A program made the translations under genes and the position numbers. A stretch of DNA of 64,000 nt from Mycobacterium sp. M26 (GTDB taxonomy: Bacteria > Actinomycetota > Actinomycetes > Mycobacteriales > Mycobacteriaceae), in NCBI RefSeq assembly GCF_001494595.1, contig NZ_LN929907.1:625468-689467 (forward strand), in the 5' to 3' direction. Under the pieces are notes generated by a model that was not told the origin of the DNA, made no database searches, and worked only from the letters and a program-made list of their open reading frames with translations. Of this stretch, positions 7,596 to 16,624 are shown one piece after another (within the stretch, counting starts at the first letter, position 1; each line of letters begins with the position of its first letter).

Positions 7596-9728
7596 CTAGG
7601 TCTGGGCTTGGAGAACGACCATCGCCCGCGACTCCACGCGCACCGGCCCGCTGGCCTTGATAACCGGCGCTTCGTCTGTTTCCCCAGGTCCAGCCGCCGT
7701 ATCGACGACGATGTCCCAGGCTTTCCCGAACTCGGCCGGTGGCAGGGTGAACTCGATGGGCTCGTGATGGGCGTTGAAGCACAGCACAAAAGAGTCGTCG
7801 ACGACGCGCTGGCCGCGGGTGTCCAGGTCGGGGATGCCCTGGCCGTTGAGGTACACCGCGACGGACTTTCCGAAGCCCGAGTCCCAGTCCTCGTCGCTCA
7901 TCTCCGAACCGTCCGGACGGAACCAGGAAATGTCGGGCAGGCCTTCGCTACCGCGTCGGCGCACCGGCCGCCCATTGAAGAAACGGCGCCGGCGAAACAC
8001 CGGATGTTCGCCACGGAGCGCGGACACGGTCGCGGTGAATTCCAGGAGTGCGGCGTCGGCATTGGCCCAGTCGATCCAGGTGATCTCGTTGTCTTGGCAG
8101 TACCCGTTGTTATTACCCCCCTGGGTACGGCCCAGTTCGTCACCGTGGGAGAGCATCGGCACCCCCTGGGAGAGCACGGTGGTGGCGATCAGATTGCGTT
8201 GCTGACGCGCTCTCAGCGCATTGATCTCCGGGTCGTCGGTCGGCCCCTCGGCGCCGCAGTTCCACGATTTGTTGTTGCTCTCGCCGTCGTTGTTGTCCTC
8301 GCCGTTGGCCTCGTTGTGCTTCTCGTTGTAGGAGACCAGGTCGCGCAGCGTGAAGCCGTCATGGGCGGTGACGAAGTTGATCGAGGCGACCGGCCGGCGG
8401 GCGGTGTGCTCATAGAGATCGGCCGATCCGGTCAGCCGGTAGGCGAACTCGCCGAGGCTGGCGTCCTCGCCGCGCCAGAAGTCGCGCACAGTGTCGCGGA
8501 ACTTGCCGTTCCACTCGGTCCACTGCGGCGGGAAGTTCCCCACCTGATACCCGCCCGGCCCGACATCCCAGGGCTCGGCGATCAGCTTCACCTGGCTGAC
8601 CGTCGGATCCTGCTGCACGAGTTCGAAGAACGCACTCAGCCGGTCCACGTCGTAGAACTCCCGGGCCAGCGTGGCCGCCAGATCGAACCGGAACCCGTCG
8701 ACGTGCATCTCGGTCACCCAGTAACGCAGCGAGTCCATGATCAGCTGCAGCGAATGCGGATGGCCGACGTTGAGGCTGTTGCCGGTACCGGTGTAGTCCA
8801 TGTAGTACTGCTTGTCGTCGTCGACCAACCGGTAGTAGGCGGCGTTGTCGATCCCTCGGAAGCTCAGTGTTGGCCCCATGTGGTTGCCTTCGGCGGTGTG
8901 GTTGTAGACCACGTCGAGGATCACCTCGATACCCGCCTCATGCAGCGCCCGCACCATCGCCTTGAACTCCTGCACCTGACCGCCCGGGGTGGAACTGGCC
9001 GAGTACTTGCTGTCCGGGGCGAAGAAGCCGATGGTGTTGTAGCCCCAGTAGTTGGACAGGCCCTTGTCGATCAGGGTCGAGTCGTTGGCGAAGTGGTGCA
9101 CCGGCATCAGCTCGATTGCCGTGGCGCCCAACGACTTCAGATGGTCGATGATCACCGGGTGGGCGATCGCGGAATAGGTACCGCGGACCGCCTCGGGAAT
9201 GTCCGGGTGAGTCTGGGTCAGACCTTTGACGTGGGCCTCGTAGATCACGCTGTCGGCGTACTCCCGCTGCGGCGGCCGGTCCACCCCCCAGTCGAAGTAC
9301 GGGTTGATGACGACCGACTTGGGCATGTTGGCCGCCGAATCGTCATCGTTGCGGCTGTCCGGATCGCCGAAGGTGTAGCCGAACAACGACTGGTCCCAGT
9401 CGAAGTGGCCGTCGATGGCCTTCGCATACGGATCCAGCAGCAGTTTGTTGGGGTTGCAGCGATGGCCCTGGGCCGGATCGTTCGGGCCGTGCACCCGGTA
9501 GCCGTACCGCTGGCCCGGTTCGATACCGGGCAGGAAGCAGTGCCAGACGAAGCCGTCCACCTCCGGCAGCACCACCCGCGACTCGGTGCCGGCGTCGTCG
9601 AACAGACACAGCTCGACGCGTTCGGCGACCTCGGAGAACAGTGCGAAGTTGGTGCCCGACCCGTCGTAGGTGGCGCCCAGGGGGTACGCCTTACCCGGCC
9701 AGACCTCCGAAGCTGCTGAGTTGGTCAC
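7596..9728 (-). CDS. glgX: Glycogen debranching enzyme GlgX
   Basis: A GH13 isoamylase-type enzyme that removes alpha-1,6 branches from phosphorylase-limited glycogen in the cytoplasm. An N-terminal CBM48-like region (YPLGATYDGSGTNFALFS) precedes the TIM barrel. The catalytic triad is visible: nucleophile D349 in FRFDLA, acid/base E385 in IAEPWDVG and D457 in TAHDGF. The chosen GTG at 9728 is preceded by GAGGGAG at a six-base spacing and gives 710 residues, normal for GlgX. An in-frame extension to 9818 lacks family similarity. It appears monocistronic; no glgP or treYZ gene is adjacent. Confidence 0.93.
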   Translation of the reverse strand: MTNSAASEVWPGKAYPLGATYDGSGTNFALFSEVAERVELCLFDDAGTESRVVLPEVDGFVWHCFLPGIEPGQRYGYRVHGPNDPAQGHRCNPNKLLLDPYAKAIDGHFDWDQSLFGYTFGDPDSRNDDDSAANMPKSVVINPYFDWGVDRPPQREYADSVIYEAHVKGLTQTHPDIPEAVRGTYSAIAHPVIIDHLKSLGATAIELMPVHHFANDSTLIDKGLSNYWGYNTIGFFAPDSKYSASSTPGGQVQEFKAMVRALHEAGIEVILDVVYNHTAEGNHMGPTLSFRGIDNAAYYRLVDDDKQYYMDYTGTGNSLNVGHPHSLQLIMDSLRYWVTEMHVDGFRFDLAATLAREFYDVDRLSAFFELVQQDPTVSQVKLIAEPWDVGPGGYQVGNFPPQWTEWNGKFRDTVRDFWRGEDASLGEFAYRLTGSADLYEHTARRPVASINFVTAHDGFTLRDLVSYNEKHNEANGEDNNDGESNNKSWNCGAEGPTDDPEINALRARQQRNLIATTVLSQGVPMLSHGDELGRTQGGNNNGYCQDNEITWIDWANADAALLEFTATVSALRGEHPVFRRRRFFNGRPVRRRGSEGLPDISWFRPDGSEMSDEDWDSGFGKSVAVYLNGQGIPDLDTRGQRVVDDSFVLCFNAHHEPIEFTLPPAEFGKAWDIVVDTAAGPGETDEAPVIKASGPVRVESRAMVVLQAQT

Positions 9729-9821
9729 GTCATACTCCCTCGGTCGGCGGGTGGACTGTGCCGGGTACCCCGGTTGGGTGGTGCCCCAATCCCGATTGGC
9801 GTGTGACGGTGGTGACAAATA

Positions 9822-10250
9822 TCAGGGTGACGCCTCGTGCCCGGCGCGGCCCTTGGTGCGGCGGCGCTCCTTCATCTCGGCCTCGAACACGTGCCGCTGG
9901 CCGCCCATCAACTCGTCACGCACGGCGCGTTCGTGCTCCCGCAGCCGGCTCCAGTAGTCGTCGTCGAACTCCTCGACGATCTGGAAGGTCCACCGTCCGT
10001 GCAGGACGTTGCGGCCCACCATGTCGGTCTCCAGTGTCTCGGCGACCTCGTGCTGACCGGCGTCGCGCAGCTTGTCGCAGGTTTCACCGAGCAGTAGATC
10101 GGCGTGGCCCATCAGTTGATGAAACGAGTAGAGGTGGCCGCGGGCCCGTTCCACGTATTCCAGTGCCTCCGAGAGGGATCCGACCGCTTCGACGGTGTCG
10201 TCGTCAACGCCGTCCGGTCGGCGCTCGAGGAGGTTCTCGTTCTCTTTCAT
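9822..10250 (-). CDS. Conserved hypothetical protein, helical
   Basis: 142 residues from an ATG with AAGGGAA seven bases upstream; a longer in-frame form to 10298 has no better ribosome site. The protein is soluble, charged and predicted mostly helical (SLSEALEYVERARGHLYSFHQLMGHADLLLG is split here only by description of its start and end at about residues 25-55). A recognisable core, GRWTFQIVEEFDDDYW, occurs in actinobacterial proteins of unknown function. It ends upstream of glgX in the same direction with a gap of about 90 bp. The function is unknown. Confidence 0.7.
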   Translation of the reverse strand: MKENENLLERRPDGVDDDTVEAVGSLSEALEYVERARGHLYSFHQLMGHADLLLGETCDKLRDAGQHEVAETLETDMVGRNVLHGRWTFQIVEEFDDDYWSRLREHERAVRDELMGGQRHVFEAEMKERRRTKGRAGHEASP

Positions 10251-10322
10251 GGTCGGATTTCCCTTCTTCGGGTGCCGCGGCGGTACCGGCCGGGCCATGG
10301 CCCTGTCTCTACCCGAACCGGA

Positions 10323-11024
10323 TCACGGCAAAACCCCGTGCGCCCGGTTCTGGCGGAGCAGGGCCTCGATCGGGCTGCTGTGCACCGCCGCCAGCAGATC
10401 CTCGGCGTTGTCGTACACGGCTGCTGTGCCGGCCGCCTCGAGTTCGGCGCGCGACACCCCGCCGGACAGCACGCCGATGCACTCCACTCCCGCCCGGTTC
10501 GCGGCTTTCATGTCCCACACGGTGTCGCCGACGAACACGGCCTGGTGCGCACCCACTCCCGCCTTGTCCAGGGCGACCTGAACGATGTCCGGTCGCGGCT
10601 TGGCCTTCTCGACATCCTCCGACGACGTAATGGCCGAAACCAGGTGGTCACAGTCCAGGGTCGAGCGCAGCAGGGCCAGTTCGTTGTCCGGCGCCGACGT
10701 CGCGAGCACCACCTGTAGATCCAGCTCGGCGACCCGGGCCAGTAGCGCTCGCGCCCCGGGAAGCACTCTCAGCAGCGCCGCATCCGATTGGTAGTACCGG
10801 GTGTGGAAGTCCTTGAGCTGCTTCTGAATTGCTTCCGGTGCGTGCTCGGACAGGGTGTCGACCAGTTGCGATCCGTCCATCCCGATGCTGCGGTGGATGC
10901 GCCAGGCCTGTACTGGCAGATCCAGCTCGGCGAAGGCCCGCTGCCAGGCGTGCACATGCAGATAGTTGGAGTCGACGAGGGTGCCGTCGATGTCGAACAG
11001 CACTGCTGGACGTGAAATGGCCAT
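10323..11024 (-). CDS. HAD-superfamily hydrolase (phosphoglycolate-phosphatase-like)
   Basis: 233 residues from ATG 11024, which places motif I (FDIDGTLVDSN; nucleophile D11, acid D13) at the usual distance from the N-terminus. Motif II is VLATSAP, motif III uses the Lys of KAKPRPD, and motif IV is VFVGDTVWDMKAA. A helical cap lies between motifs I and II, as in the beta-phosphoglucomutase/Gph subfamily. It is a predicted cytosolic phosphatase or phosphomutase of unknown substrate. A 36-bp longer start exists at 11060. It is co-directional with the TetR gene upstream, 44 bp away. Confidence 0.85.
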   Translation of the reverse strand: MAISRPAVLFDIDGTLVDSNYLHVHAWQRAFAELDLPVQAWRIHRSIGMDGSQLVDTLSEHAPEAIQKQLKDFHTRYYQSDAALLRVLPGARALLARVAELDLQVVLATSAPDNELALLRSTLDCDHLVSAITSSEDVEKAKPRPDIVQVALDKAGVGAHQAVFVGDTVWDMKAANRAGVECIGVLSGGVSRAELEAAGTAAVYDNAEDLLAAVHSSPIEALLRQNRAHGVLP

Positions 11025-11068
11025 ATCCCGGGGTTCCCATTCCGCCGAGACTGAAGCCACGCCGCGAG

Positions 11069-11797
11069 CTACTCGAGATTCGCCTGCTGGGTTTCAGTCT
11101 CGGCGAGCCGGGCGGAGTCGCCCTGCGGATCACTGCGCCACCCGGCCACGCCGACGACGATCATCCGCAGCTGTTTGACCGCGGTGCGTTTGATCTCCTC
11201 GAGGGCGGCCTGATCGGAGGCGTCCTCGATGGCCTCGGCGATGATGATCATCGAGTTCACGAACAGGCTCGCCAGGATGTTGAGATCCTCGGTGCTCCAG
11301 GTATTCAGCCCGGGGAACCGGGCCAGGTCGGTGGCCAGTTCCGAGGTGATCAGCCGGATTTCGGTGCGGATCGCGTAGCGCAGCACCGTGACGCCGCTGG
11401 ACCGTTCCCGCCCGATGAACCGCCAGTGCTCACGCTGGTCGGTCACTCCGGAGATCAGGATCTCGACGGTGGACTCGATCACGCGGTTGGGGTCGAGCTT
11501 TCCGGCACGACCGCTGCGCAGCATCTCGCGCAGGGTGCGGAAGGACTCGTCGATCAGTACCAGGCCGAGGGCGTCCATCGAGTCGAAGTGGCGGTAGAAC
11601 GCTGCCGGGACGATGCCCGCCTCCCGGGTGACCTCGCGCAGGCTCAATCCGCTGAAGCTGCGCTCGTCGAGCAGTTTCAGCGCGGCGTCGATGATGGCCC
11701 GGCGGGTCGCCTCCTTGCGTTCTTCGCGGGAGGTGGATCCCTTCGCCGAACTGCGTGACGACCGCTCATGCCGTGACTTCGGCGTACGACTGTTCAC
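11069..11797 (-). CDS. TetR-family regulator divergent from desaturase operon
   Basis: 242 residues. The N-terminal HTH reads LREVTREAGIVPAAFYRHF. The arrangement matches the Pseudomonas DesT system, where a TetR protein that reads acyl-CoA saturation represses a divergent oxidoreductase/desaturase pair. The chosen GTG 11797 lies inside a perfect palindrome (11792-11807), so autoregulation by occlusion is plausible; a longer form could start near 11851. The C-terminal half is family-specific and probably binds a lipid ligand. Regulation of the neighbours is inferred from layout, not shown. Confidence 0.85.
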   Translation of the reverse strand: MNSRTPKSRHERSSRSSAKGSTSREERKEATRRAIIDAALKLLDERSFSGLSLREVTREAGIVPAAFYRHFDSMDALGLVLIDESFRTLREMLRSGRAGKLDPNRVIESTVEILISGVTDQREHWRFIGRERSSGVTVLRYAIRTEIRLITSELATDLARFPGLNTWSTEDLNILASLFVNSMIIIAEAIEDASDQAALEEIKRTAVKQLRMIVVGVAGWRSDPQGDSARLAETETQQANLE

Positions 11798-11807
11798 TGC
11801 TGTGAAC
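11792..11807. promoter_or_regulatory. Candidate operator, GTTCAC-N4-GTGAAC
   Basis: A perfect 6-bp inverted repeat with a 4-bp spacer overlapping the TetR start codon, in the shared promoter of the regulator and the reductase/desaturase operon. The half-site GTGAAC recurs in a second palindrome 68 bp away. Confidence 0.55.
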
Positions 11808-11859
11808 CCTACCACAGACTGGGCGGATCTCTTGACGACGTGGGGTTTCACCAGTCACG

Positions 11860-11875
11860 GTGTACACATGTTCAC
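11860..11875. promoter_or_regulatory. Candidate second operator, GTGTAC-N4-GTTCAC
   Basis: The half-sites are arranged GTGwAC then GTTCAC (one mismatch between arms), overlapping the ATG of the reductase gene at 11868. This arm order resembles the remembered DesT operator (GTGAAC-N4-GTTgAC). Binding here would block transcription or translation of the operon. Confidence 0.45.
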
Positions 11876-12914
11876 TCAAACTCTGACCAAGAAGGTGCTC
11901 CGCTCGCCGCTGGTCGATCTGCTCACCGGGCCGCACGGCGTGGACCGGTACACCGAGCTGGTGGACCCCACCTGGACCACCGACGCACGCGCCAAGGTGG
12001 TCGACGTGCGCCGGTCGACACCGCGCAGCGTCACCCTCGTCCTCGCACCGAACGAGGCCGTCGCCGGCCACCGGGCCGGCCAGTACCTCAACCTCACCGT
12101 CGAGATCGACGGCCGCCGCCACACCCGCTGCTACTCCCCGGCCAGTGCCGAGGGGTCGGCTCTGATCGAACTGACGATCGGCCGCCACGACGGCGGTGTG
12201 GTCTCCGAGCATCTGTTCCGCCACGCCCGGCCCGGGATGGTGGTGGAACTCTCCGCACCGGCCGGCGACTTCGTGCTCCCCGAGCAGCGACCGGGCCGGA
12301 TCCTGCTGGTGTCCGGAGGCAGCGGCATCACCCCGGTGATGTCCATGCTGCGCACTCTGCACGCCGAAGGGTTCGACGGCGAGGTCGCCTTCATCCACTA
12401 CGCGCCGACCCCGGCGGATGCCGACTACCGCGACGAACTCGCGGCGCTGCCCTACCCGGTGCTGCACGGCTACACCCGCTCGCCGGGCGGCGAGCTGACC
12501 GGGCACTTCGGCGCCGGCCATCTCCAGGCCGCCATGCCGGATCCCGACGTGGTGTTCGTCTGCGGGCCGCCAGCCCTCATCGACGCCGTCCGCGAAATCT
12601 GCGACGACGTGCGATCGGAAAGCTTCGTCCCCGTCTCGTTCGTCGTCCCCGACAGCCCGTCGGGCGGACGGATCACCTTCCGCGACAGCGGAATCGAAGC
12701 CACTGATGACGGCCGTCCGCTGCTCGAGCAGGCCGAGGATGCCGGACTGACACCCAAGAATGGATGCCGGATGGGCATCTGCCACACCTGCACGCTGCGT
12801 AAGCACCGCGGTGCGGTGCGCAACCTGACCACCGGTGCGGTGTCGACCGCCGACGAGGAGGACGTGCAGATCTGCGTGTCCGTCCCGGTCGGTGACGTCG
12901 AGCTCGCCCTGTAA
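11868..12914 (+). CDS. Ferredoxin reductase (FAD/NAD + 2Fe-2S), desaturase electron donor
   Basis: 348 residues, homologous in layout to M. tuberculosis Rv3230c. The FAD-binding FR-type domain carries RCYSPAS, the NAD(P)-binding domain has LLVSGGSGITPVMSML and FVCGPP, and a C-terminal plant-type ferredoxin domain carries CRMGICHTC with a distal Cys in QICVS. It passes electrons from NAD(P)H to the membrane desaturase encoded 20 bp downstream. Start ATG 11868 is the first in frame after a divergent promoter with palindromes. The gene is complete. Confidence 0.9.
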   Translation: MFTQTLTKKVLRSPLVDLLTGPHGVDRYTELVDPTWTTDARAKVVDVRRSTPRSVTLVLAPNEAVAGHRAGQYLNLTVEIDGRRHTRCYSPASAEGSALIELTIGRHDGGVVSEHLFRHARPGMVVELSAPAGDFVLPEQRPGRILLVSGGSGITPVMSMLRTLHAEGFDGEVAFIHYAPTPADADYRDELAALPYPVLHGYTRSPGGELTGHFGAGHLQAAMPDPDVVFVCGPPALIDAVREICDDVRSESFVPVSFVVPDSPSGGRITFRDSGIEATDDGRPLLEQAEDAGLTPKNGCRMGICHTCTLRKHRGAVRNLTTGAVSTADEEDVQICVSVPVGDVELAL

Positions 12915-12933
12915 CACCAGAAAGGGGAAAACC

Positions 12934-14031
12934 ATGACCCAGCAACACATCACGCTCACCCCCGAACAGGCCGACGCCTTCGGCCGTGAACTCGACGCGA
13001 TCCGCGACCGGGTGATCGCCGACCTCGGCCAGGCCGACGTCGACTACATCCGCAAGGTGATCAAGGCCCAGCGCGGTATGGAGATCGCCGGCCGTGCGCT
13101 GCTGTTCGCGGGCATCTTCCCGCCGGCCTGGCTGGCCGGCACCGCCCTGCTGGGGCTGTCGAAGATCCTCGACAACATGGAGATCGGCCACAACGTCATG
13201 CACGGCCAGTACGAGTGGACCGGTGACCCGGCACTGAACGGCCGCACTTTCGAGTGGGACACCGCATGCCCGGCCAACCAGTGGCGGCACTCGCACAACT
13301 TCTCCCACCACACCTACACCAACATCGTCGGGATGGACCGCGACATCGGCTATGGCATCCTTCGGATGAGTCCGGACCAGCCGTGGCGCCCGTACTACCT
13401 GGGCAACCCGCTGTATGCGTTCCTGCTGATGGTGCTGTTCCAGTACGGGGTTGCCCTGCACGAGCTGGAGACCGACCGGATCCGCGCCGGTGAGATCTCG
13501 CTGGATGACAAACGCGAAGTGCTGCAGGAGATCTGGCGCAAGACCCGTCGCCAGACACTGAAGGACTACGTGGCCTTCCCGCTGCTGGCCGGGCCGTTCG
13601 CACCGTTCGTGTTCGCCGGCAACATGACCGCGAACCTGATGCGCAACGTGTGGTCCTACGCCATCATCTTCTGCGGGCACTTCCCGGAGGGCACCCAAGA
13701 GTTCTCCATCGAGGAGACCCGCAACGAATCCCGCGGGCAGTGGTACTTCCGCCAGGTGTTGGGCTCGGCGAATCTGACCGGCGGCAAGCTGTTCCACATC
13801 CTGTCGGGCAACCTGTCGCACCAGATCGAGCACCATCTGTTCCCCGATCTGCCGGCCCGGCGGTACTCCGAGATCGCGCCGGAGGTCCGGGAGGTCTGCC
13901 GCCGCTACGGAGTGCCCTACAACTCCGGTCCGCTGCCCAAGCAGTTCGCGACGGTGGTGCGCAAGATCGTGAAGCTGGCGTTGCCGGACCGGGTGCGCAA
14001 GACCGCTCCCGAACTGGCCAGGGCTGCCTGA
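12934..14031 (+). CDS. Membrane acyl-CoA/fatty-acid desaturase (DesA3-like)
   Basis: 365 residues. The three diiron histidine boxes are present: HNVMH at 86-90, HSHNFSHH from 119 and HQIEHH from 296. Hydrophobic hairpins flank the boxes, as in membrane delta-9-type desaturases such as DesA3 (Rv3229c). It probably introduces a cis double bond into stearoyl- or palmitoyl-CoA, using the reductase encoded just upstream (spacing 20 bp, ribosome site AGAAAGGGGAA). The stop abuts the stop of the opposing glycosyltransferase gene with no gap. Mycobacteria carry several paralogues, so no gene symbol is given. Confidence 0.9.
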   Translation: MTQQHITLTPEQADAFGRELDAIRDRVIADLGQADVDYIRKVIKAQRGMEIAGRALLFAGIFPPAWLAGTALLGLSKILDNMEIGHNVMHGQYEWTGDPALNGRTFEWDTACPANQWRHSHNFSHHTYTNIVGMDRDIGYGILRMSPDQPWRPYYLGNPLYAFLLMVLFQYGVALHELETDRIRAGEISLDDKREVLQEIWRKTRRQTLKDYVAFPLLAGPFAPFVFAGNMTANLMRNVWSYAIIFCGHFPEGTQEFSIEETRNESRGQWYFRQVLGSANLTGGKLFHILSGNLSHQIEHHLFPDLPARRYSEIAPEVREVCRRYGVPYNSGPLPKQFATVVRKIVKLALPDRVRKTAPELARAA

Positions 14032-15918
14032 CTATTTGGGTCGGGACAGATCGTAGACATCGGCATTGCCGACCTGAGTCACCGGGAACGTCCTGGTGAC
14101 CCAGTCGGTGATGCCGGTGTGATCTCCGCCGAACGGCCAGCCGTCGGCCTTGCCGCGCCAGTCCTTCTGCACCACGTAGTAGCGCACCAACCCGGCGGCG
14201 ACGTCGGACTTGAACGCCTCGGTCGTCGGCACCGGGTCACGGCCGGTGAACCCGCCGATCGCCATCACGGCGGTGCCGCTGGACAATTCGAGGCCGGCGG
14301 CCGTCGAGGATCCGATGGTCGCCGCCGACCATCGGGTCGAGGTGTCGCGCAACAGCGCAGCCAGCTTCGGGTTCTCGGGAGTTCCACCGAATACCTTTGC
14401 TGCGGCGTCGGTTTCGGGCCTCGCCGGGCCCACCATCGGACCGCCGCCCCGGTGCGCGGTCCCGATGGTCGCCACCGCGTAGGCGGCCGGGCCGGCCATT
14501 AGCGCCACCGCCCCCAACCCTGCGGCGACCACGGCCACCCGGCGTCGGGTGGGCCCGGAGAAAGCCAGCGCCGCGGCGGCGATCACCGCGCCGCCGAGGA
14601 CCGCCCAGCGCAGTGCCGGTAGCCAGGATTCGTTGCGGCCCAACACCCACCAACTCCACACCCCGGTCACCAGGATCAGGCAGGTCACCCCGAGCCGGCC
14701 GAACATGTCGTGCCGCCGCCACATCTCGTGAACGCCGATGCCGACCATCCCTGCCACCGCCGGCGCCAGCGATAGGCAGTAGTAAGGGTGGACCATCCCC
14801 TTCATGAAGCTGAGCACCAGCCCGTTGACCACCAGCCAGCCACCGAACAACAGGGTCGCGGCGCGCACCGGGTCGGTGCGGGGTGCACGACCGCGGGAGA
14901 TCAGGACCAGCACGATCGCCAGCAGGGCGGCCGGCACCAGCCACCCGATCTCGAAGCCGAACTCCCCGGACAGCAGGCGGGCCAGCCCCTCGTGCTGGCC
15001 GCCGAACCCACCGAAGTGCGCCGGCCGCAGCTGATCTCCTGCCGAGGAGCCCAGCGGATCGGCGGATCCGAACGCCTCGTGGTTGCGACCAGCCACCCGG
15101 GCGAATCCGTTGTAGCCCAGCACCAGGTTCATGAAGTTGTTGTCGGTCGACCCCGCGATGTAGGGCCGTGTCGAGGCCGGCCACACCAGCGTCAGCACGA
15201 CGAACCAGCCCGCGGAGACCAGGAACGCGGCGGTCGTCCCGAGCAGGTGCAGCACCCGGCGCGGCAGATCGATCGGCGCCGCGACCATATAGGCCAGCCC
15301 GATCGCGGGCACGATCATCAGGCCCTCGAGCATCTTGGCCAGGAACGCGAAACCCAGTGCCACGCCCGCCCATGCCAGCCAGCGACCGTTGCCCCGGTGT
15401 ATCGCCCGCACAGTGCAGTAGGCCGCCGCCGTCATCAACAGCACCATGGCGGCGTCGGGATTGTTGAACCGGAACATCAGCGCGGCCACTGGGGTCAGCG
15501 CCAGCGCTGCTCCCGCCAGCAGCCCGGCGCGCGGTCCGCAGACCCGGGCCACCGCCGCGTAGACCAACCAGACCGTGGCCACCGCCATCAGGGCTTCGGG
15601 GATCAGCATGCTGGCGCTGCTGAACCCGAACAGTTGGCCCGACAGGCCCATGATCCACTGGGACACCGGGGGCTTGTCGACCGTGATGAAGTTCGCCGGG
15701 TCCAGCGACCCGAACAGCAACGCCTCCCAGTTCTTCGAGCCGGCCAGTGTGGCCCCCGCATAGAACTGGTTGGCCATCCCGTTGACGGTGATGTGCCACA
15801 GGTACAGCACGGCGGTGCCGGCCAGCAGCAGCGCCAGACCGATGCGGTCGGATCGCCGCAGTCGTGGGGTGGGGTCAGCCGGGGCCGGCGGCGCCTCGTC
15901 GGAGAGCGTCGTTGTCAC
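14032..15918 (-). CDS. Glycosyltransferase family 39-type polytopic membrane protein
   Basis: 628 residues with about a dozen hydrophobic segments. GT39/ArnT-like features are the first-loop acidic motif DPANFITVDKPPVSQW and the following GLSGQLFG. Enzymes of this fold transfer sugars from a polyprenyl-phosphate donor to acceptors outside the membrane, such as cell-wall polysaccharide, lipid or protein. The C-terminal 140 residues form an extracytoplasmic domain ending VGNADVYDLSR. GTG 15918 is the start that leaves a short cytoplasmic N-terminus before the first helix; no clear ribosome site precedes it. It follows upp by 67 bp on the same strand. Donor and acceptor are unknown. Confidence 0.85.
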   Translation of the reverse strand: MTTTLSDEAPPAPADPTPRLRRSDRIGLALLLAGTAVLYLWHITVNGMANQFYAGATLAGSKNWEALLFGSLDPANFITVDKPPVSQWIMGLSGQLFGFSSASMLIPEALMAVATVWLVYAAVARVCGPRAGLLAGAALALTPVAALMFRFNNPDAAMVLLMTAAAYCTVRAIHRGNGRWLAWAGVALGFAFLAKMLEGLMIVPAIGLAYMVAAPIDLPRRVLHLLGTTAAFLVSAGWFVVLTLVWPASTRPYIAGSTDNNFMNLVLGYNGFARVAGRNHEAFGSADPLGSSAGDQLRPAHFGGFGGQHEGLARLLSGEFGFEIGWLVPAALLAIVLVLISRGRAPRTDPVRAATLLFGGWLVVNGLVLSFMKGMVHPYYCLSLAPAVAGMVGIGVHEMWRRHDMFGRLGVTCLILVTGVWSWWVLGRNESWLPALRWAVLGGAVIAAAALAFSGPTRRRVAVVAAGLGAVALMAGPAAYAVATIGTAHRGGGPMVGPARPETDAAAKVFGGTPENPKLAALLRDTSTRWSAATIGSSTAAGLELSSGTAVMAIGGFTGRDPVPTTEAFKSDVAAGLVRYYVVQKDWRGKADGWPFGGDHTGITDWVTRTFPVTQVGNADVYDLSRPK

Positions 15919-15985
15919 CCAGCCATTGACCCACCCGCGCCCGACCGTTTCCTGGCAGGACGGTGTGTGATCGCTGTGAGCGCGG

Positions 15986-16615
15986 CTATTTGGTGCCGAA
16001 CAGACGGTCGCCCGCATCGCCGAGACCCGGCACGATGTAACCGTGCTCGTCGAGCGCGCGGTCCACCGCGGCGGTGTAGACCGGCACGTCGGGGTGGGTG
16101 TGATGCAGCGCGGCGATGCCCTCCGGGCAGGTGAGCAGACAGACGAACTTGATCGACCGCGGCGCGAACTCCTTGAGGCGGTCCACCGCGGCCACCGCCG
16201 AGTTCCCGGTCGCCAGCATGGGATCGACCACCACCACTTCGCGCTCATGCAGATCGCTGGGCATCTTGAAGTAGTACTCGACGGCGACCAGGGTCTTGGG
16301 GTCGCGGTAGAGGCCGATGTGCCCGATGCGGGCGCCCGGCACCACGGTCAGCATCCCGTCCAGCACCCCGGTGCCGGCCCGCAGGATCGAGACGAACACC
16401 AGCTTCTTGCCGTCGATCACGGTTCCGGTGGTGGCCTCCAGCGGGGTCTGCACCGCGATCTGCTGGGTCGGGGTGTCGCGCAGGACCTCGTAGGCCATCA
16501 GGGTCGAGATCTCGTTGGCGAGCCGCCGGAAGGTGTTGGTGGAAGTCTCTTTTCGGCGCATCAGGGTCAGCTTGTGCTGCACCAGCGGATGGTCGACGAT
16601 ATGAACGTCATGCAT
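15986..16615 (-). CDS. upp: Uracil phosphoribosyltransferase (URC6-equivalent)
   Basis: 209 residues, the normal length for Upp. The PRPP-binding loop is [15 protein letters not shown] and the C-terminal uracil-binding region reads [18 protein letters not shown]. It converts uracil and PRPP to UMP in the cytoplasm. It is the third gene of a tight minus-strand cluster, nine bases after the URC4 stop. In the yeast URC pathway the matching enzyme (Urc6) performs the entry step of uracil degradation, so here the gene may serve catabolism as well as salvage. Confidence 0.95.
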   Translation of the reverse strand: MHDVHIVDHPLVQHKLTLMRRKETSTNTFRRLANEISTLMAYEVLRDTPTQQIAVQTPLEATTGTVIDGKKLVFVSILRAGTGVLDGMLTVVPGARIGHIGLYRDPKTLVAVEYYFKMPSDLHEREVVVVDPMLATGNSAVAAVDRLKEFAPRSIKFVCLLTCPEGIAALHHTHPDVPVYTAAVDRALDEHGYIVPGLGDAGDRLFGTK

Positions 16616-16624
16616 GATCTGCCC

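Noticed and set aside
7608..9719. A 700-codon plus-strand open frame opposite glgX
   Set aside because: It mirrors glgX exactly, has no motif and is rich in Gly/Val/Arg; it is a codon-position shadow.
14788..16134. Long plus-strand frame opposite the GT39 and upp genes
   Set aside because: Gln/Arg/His-rich, spans two real opposite genes, no ribosome site.
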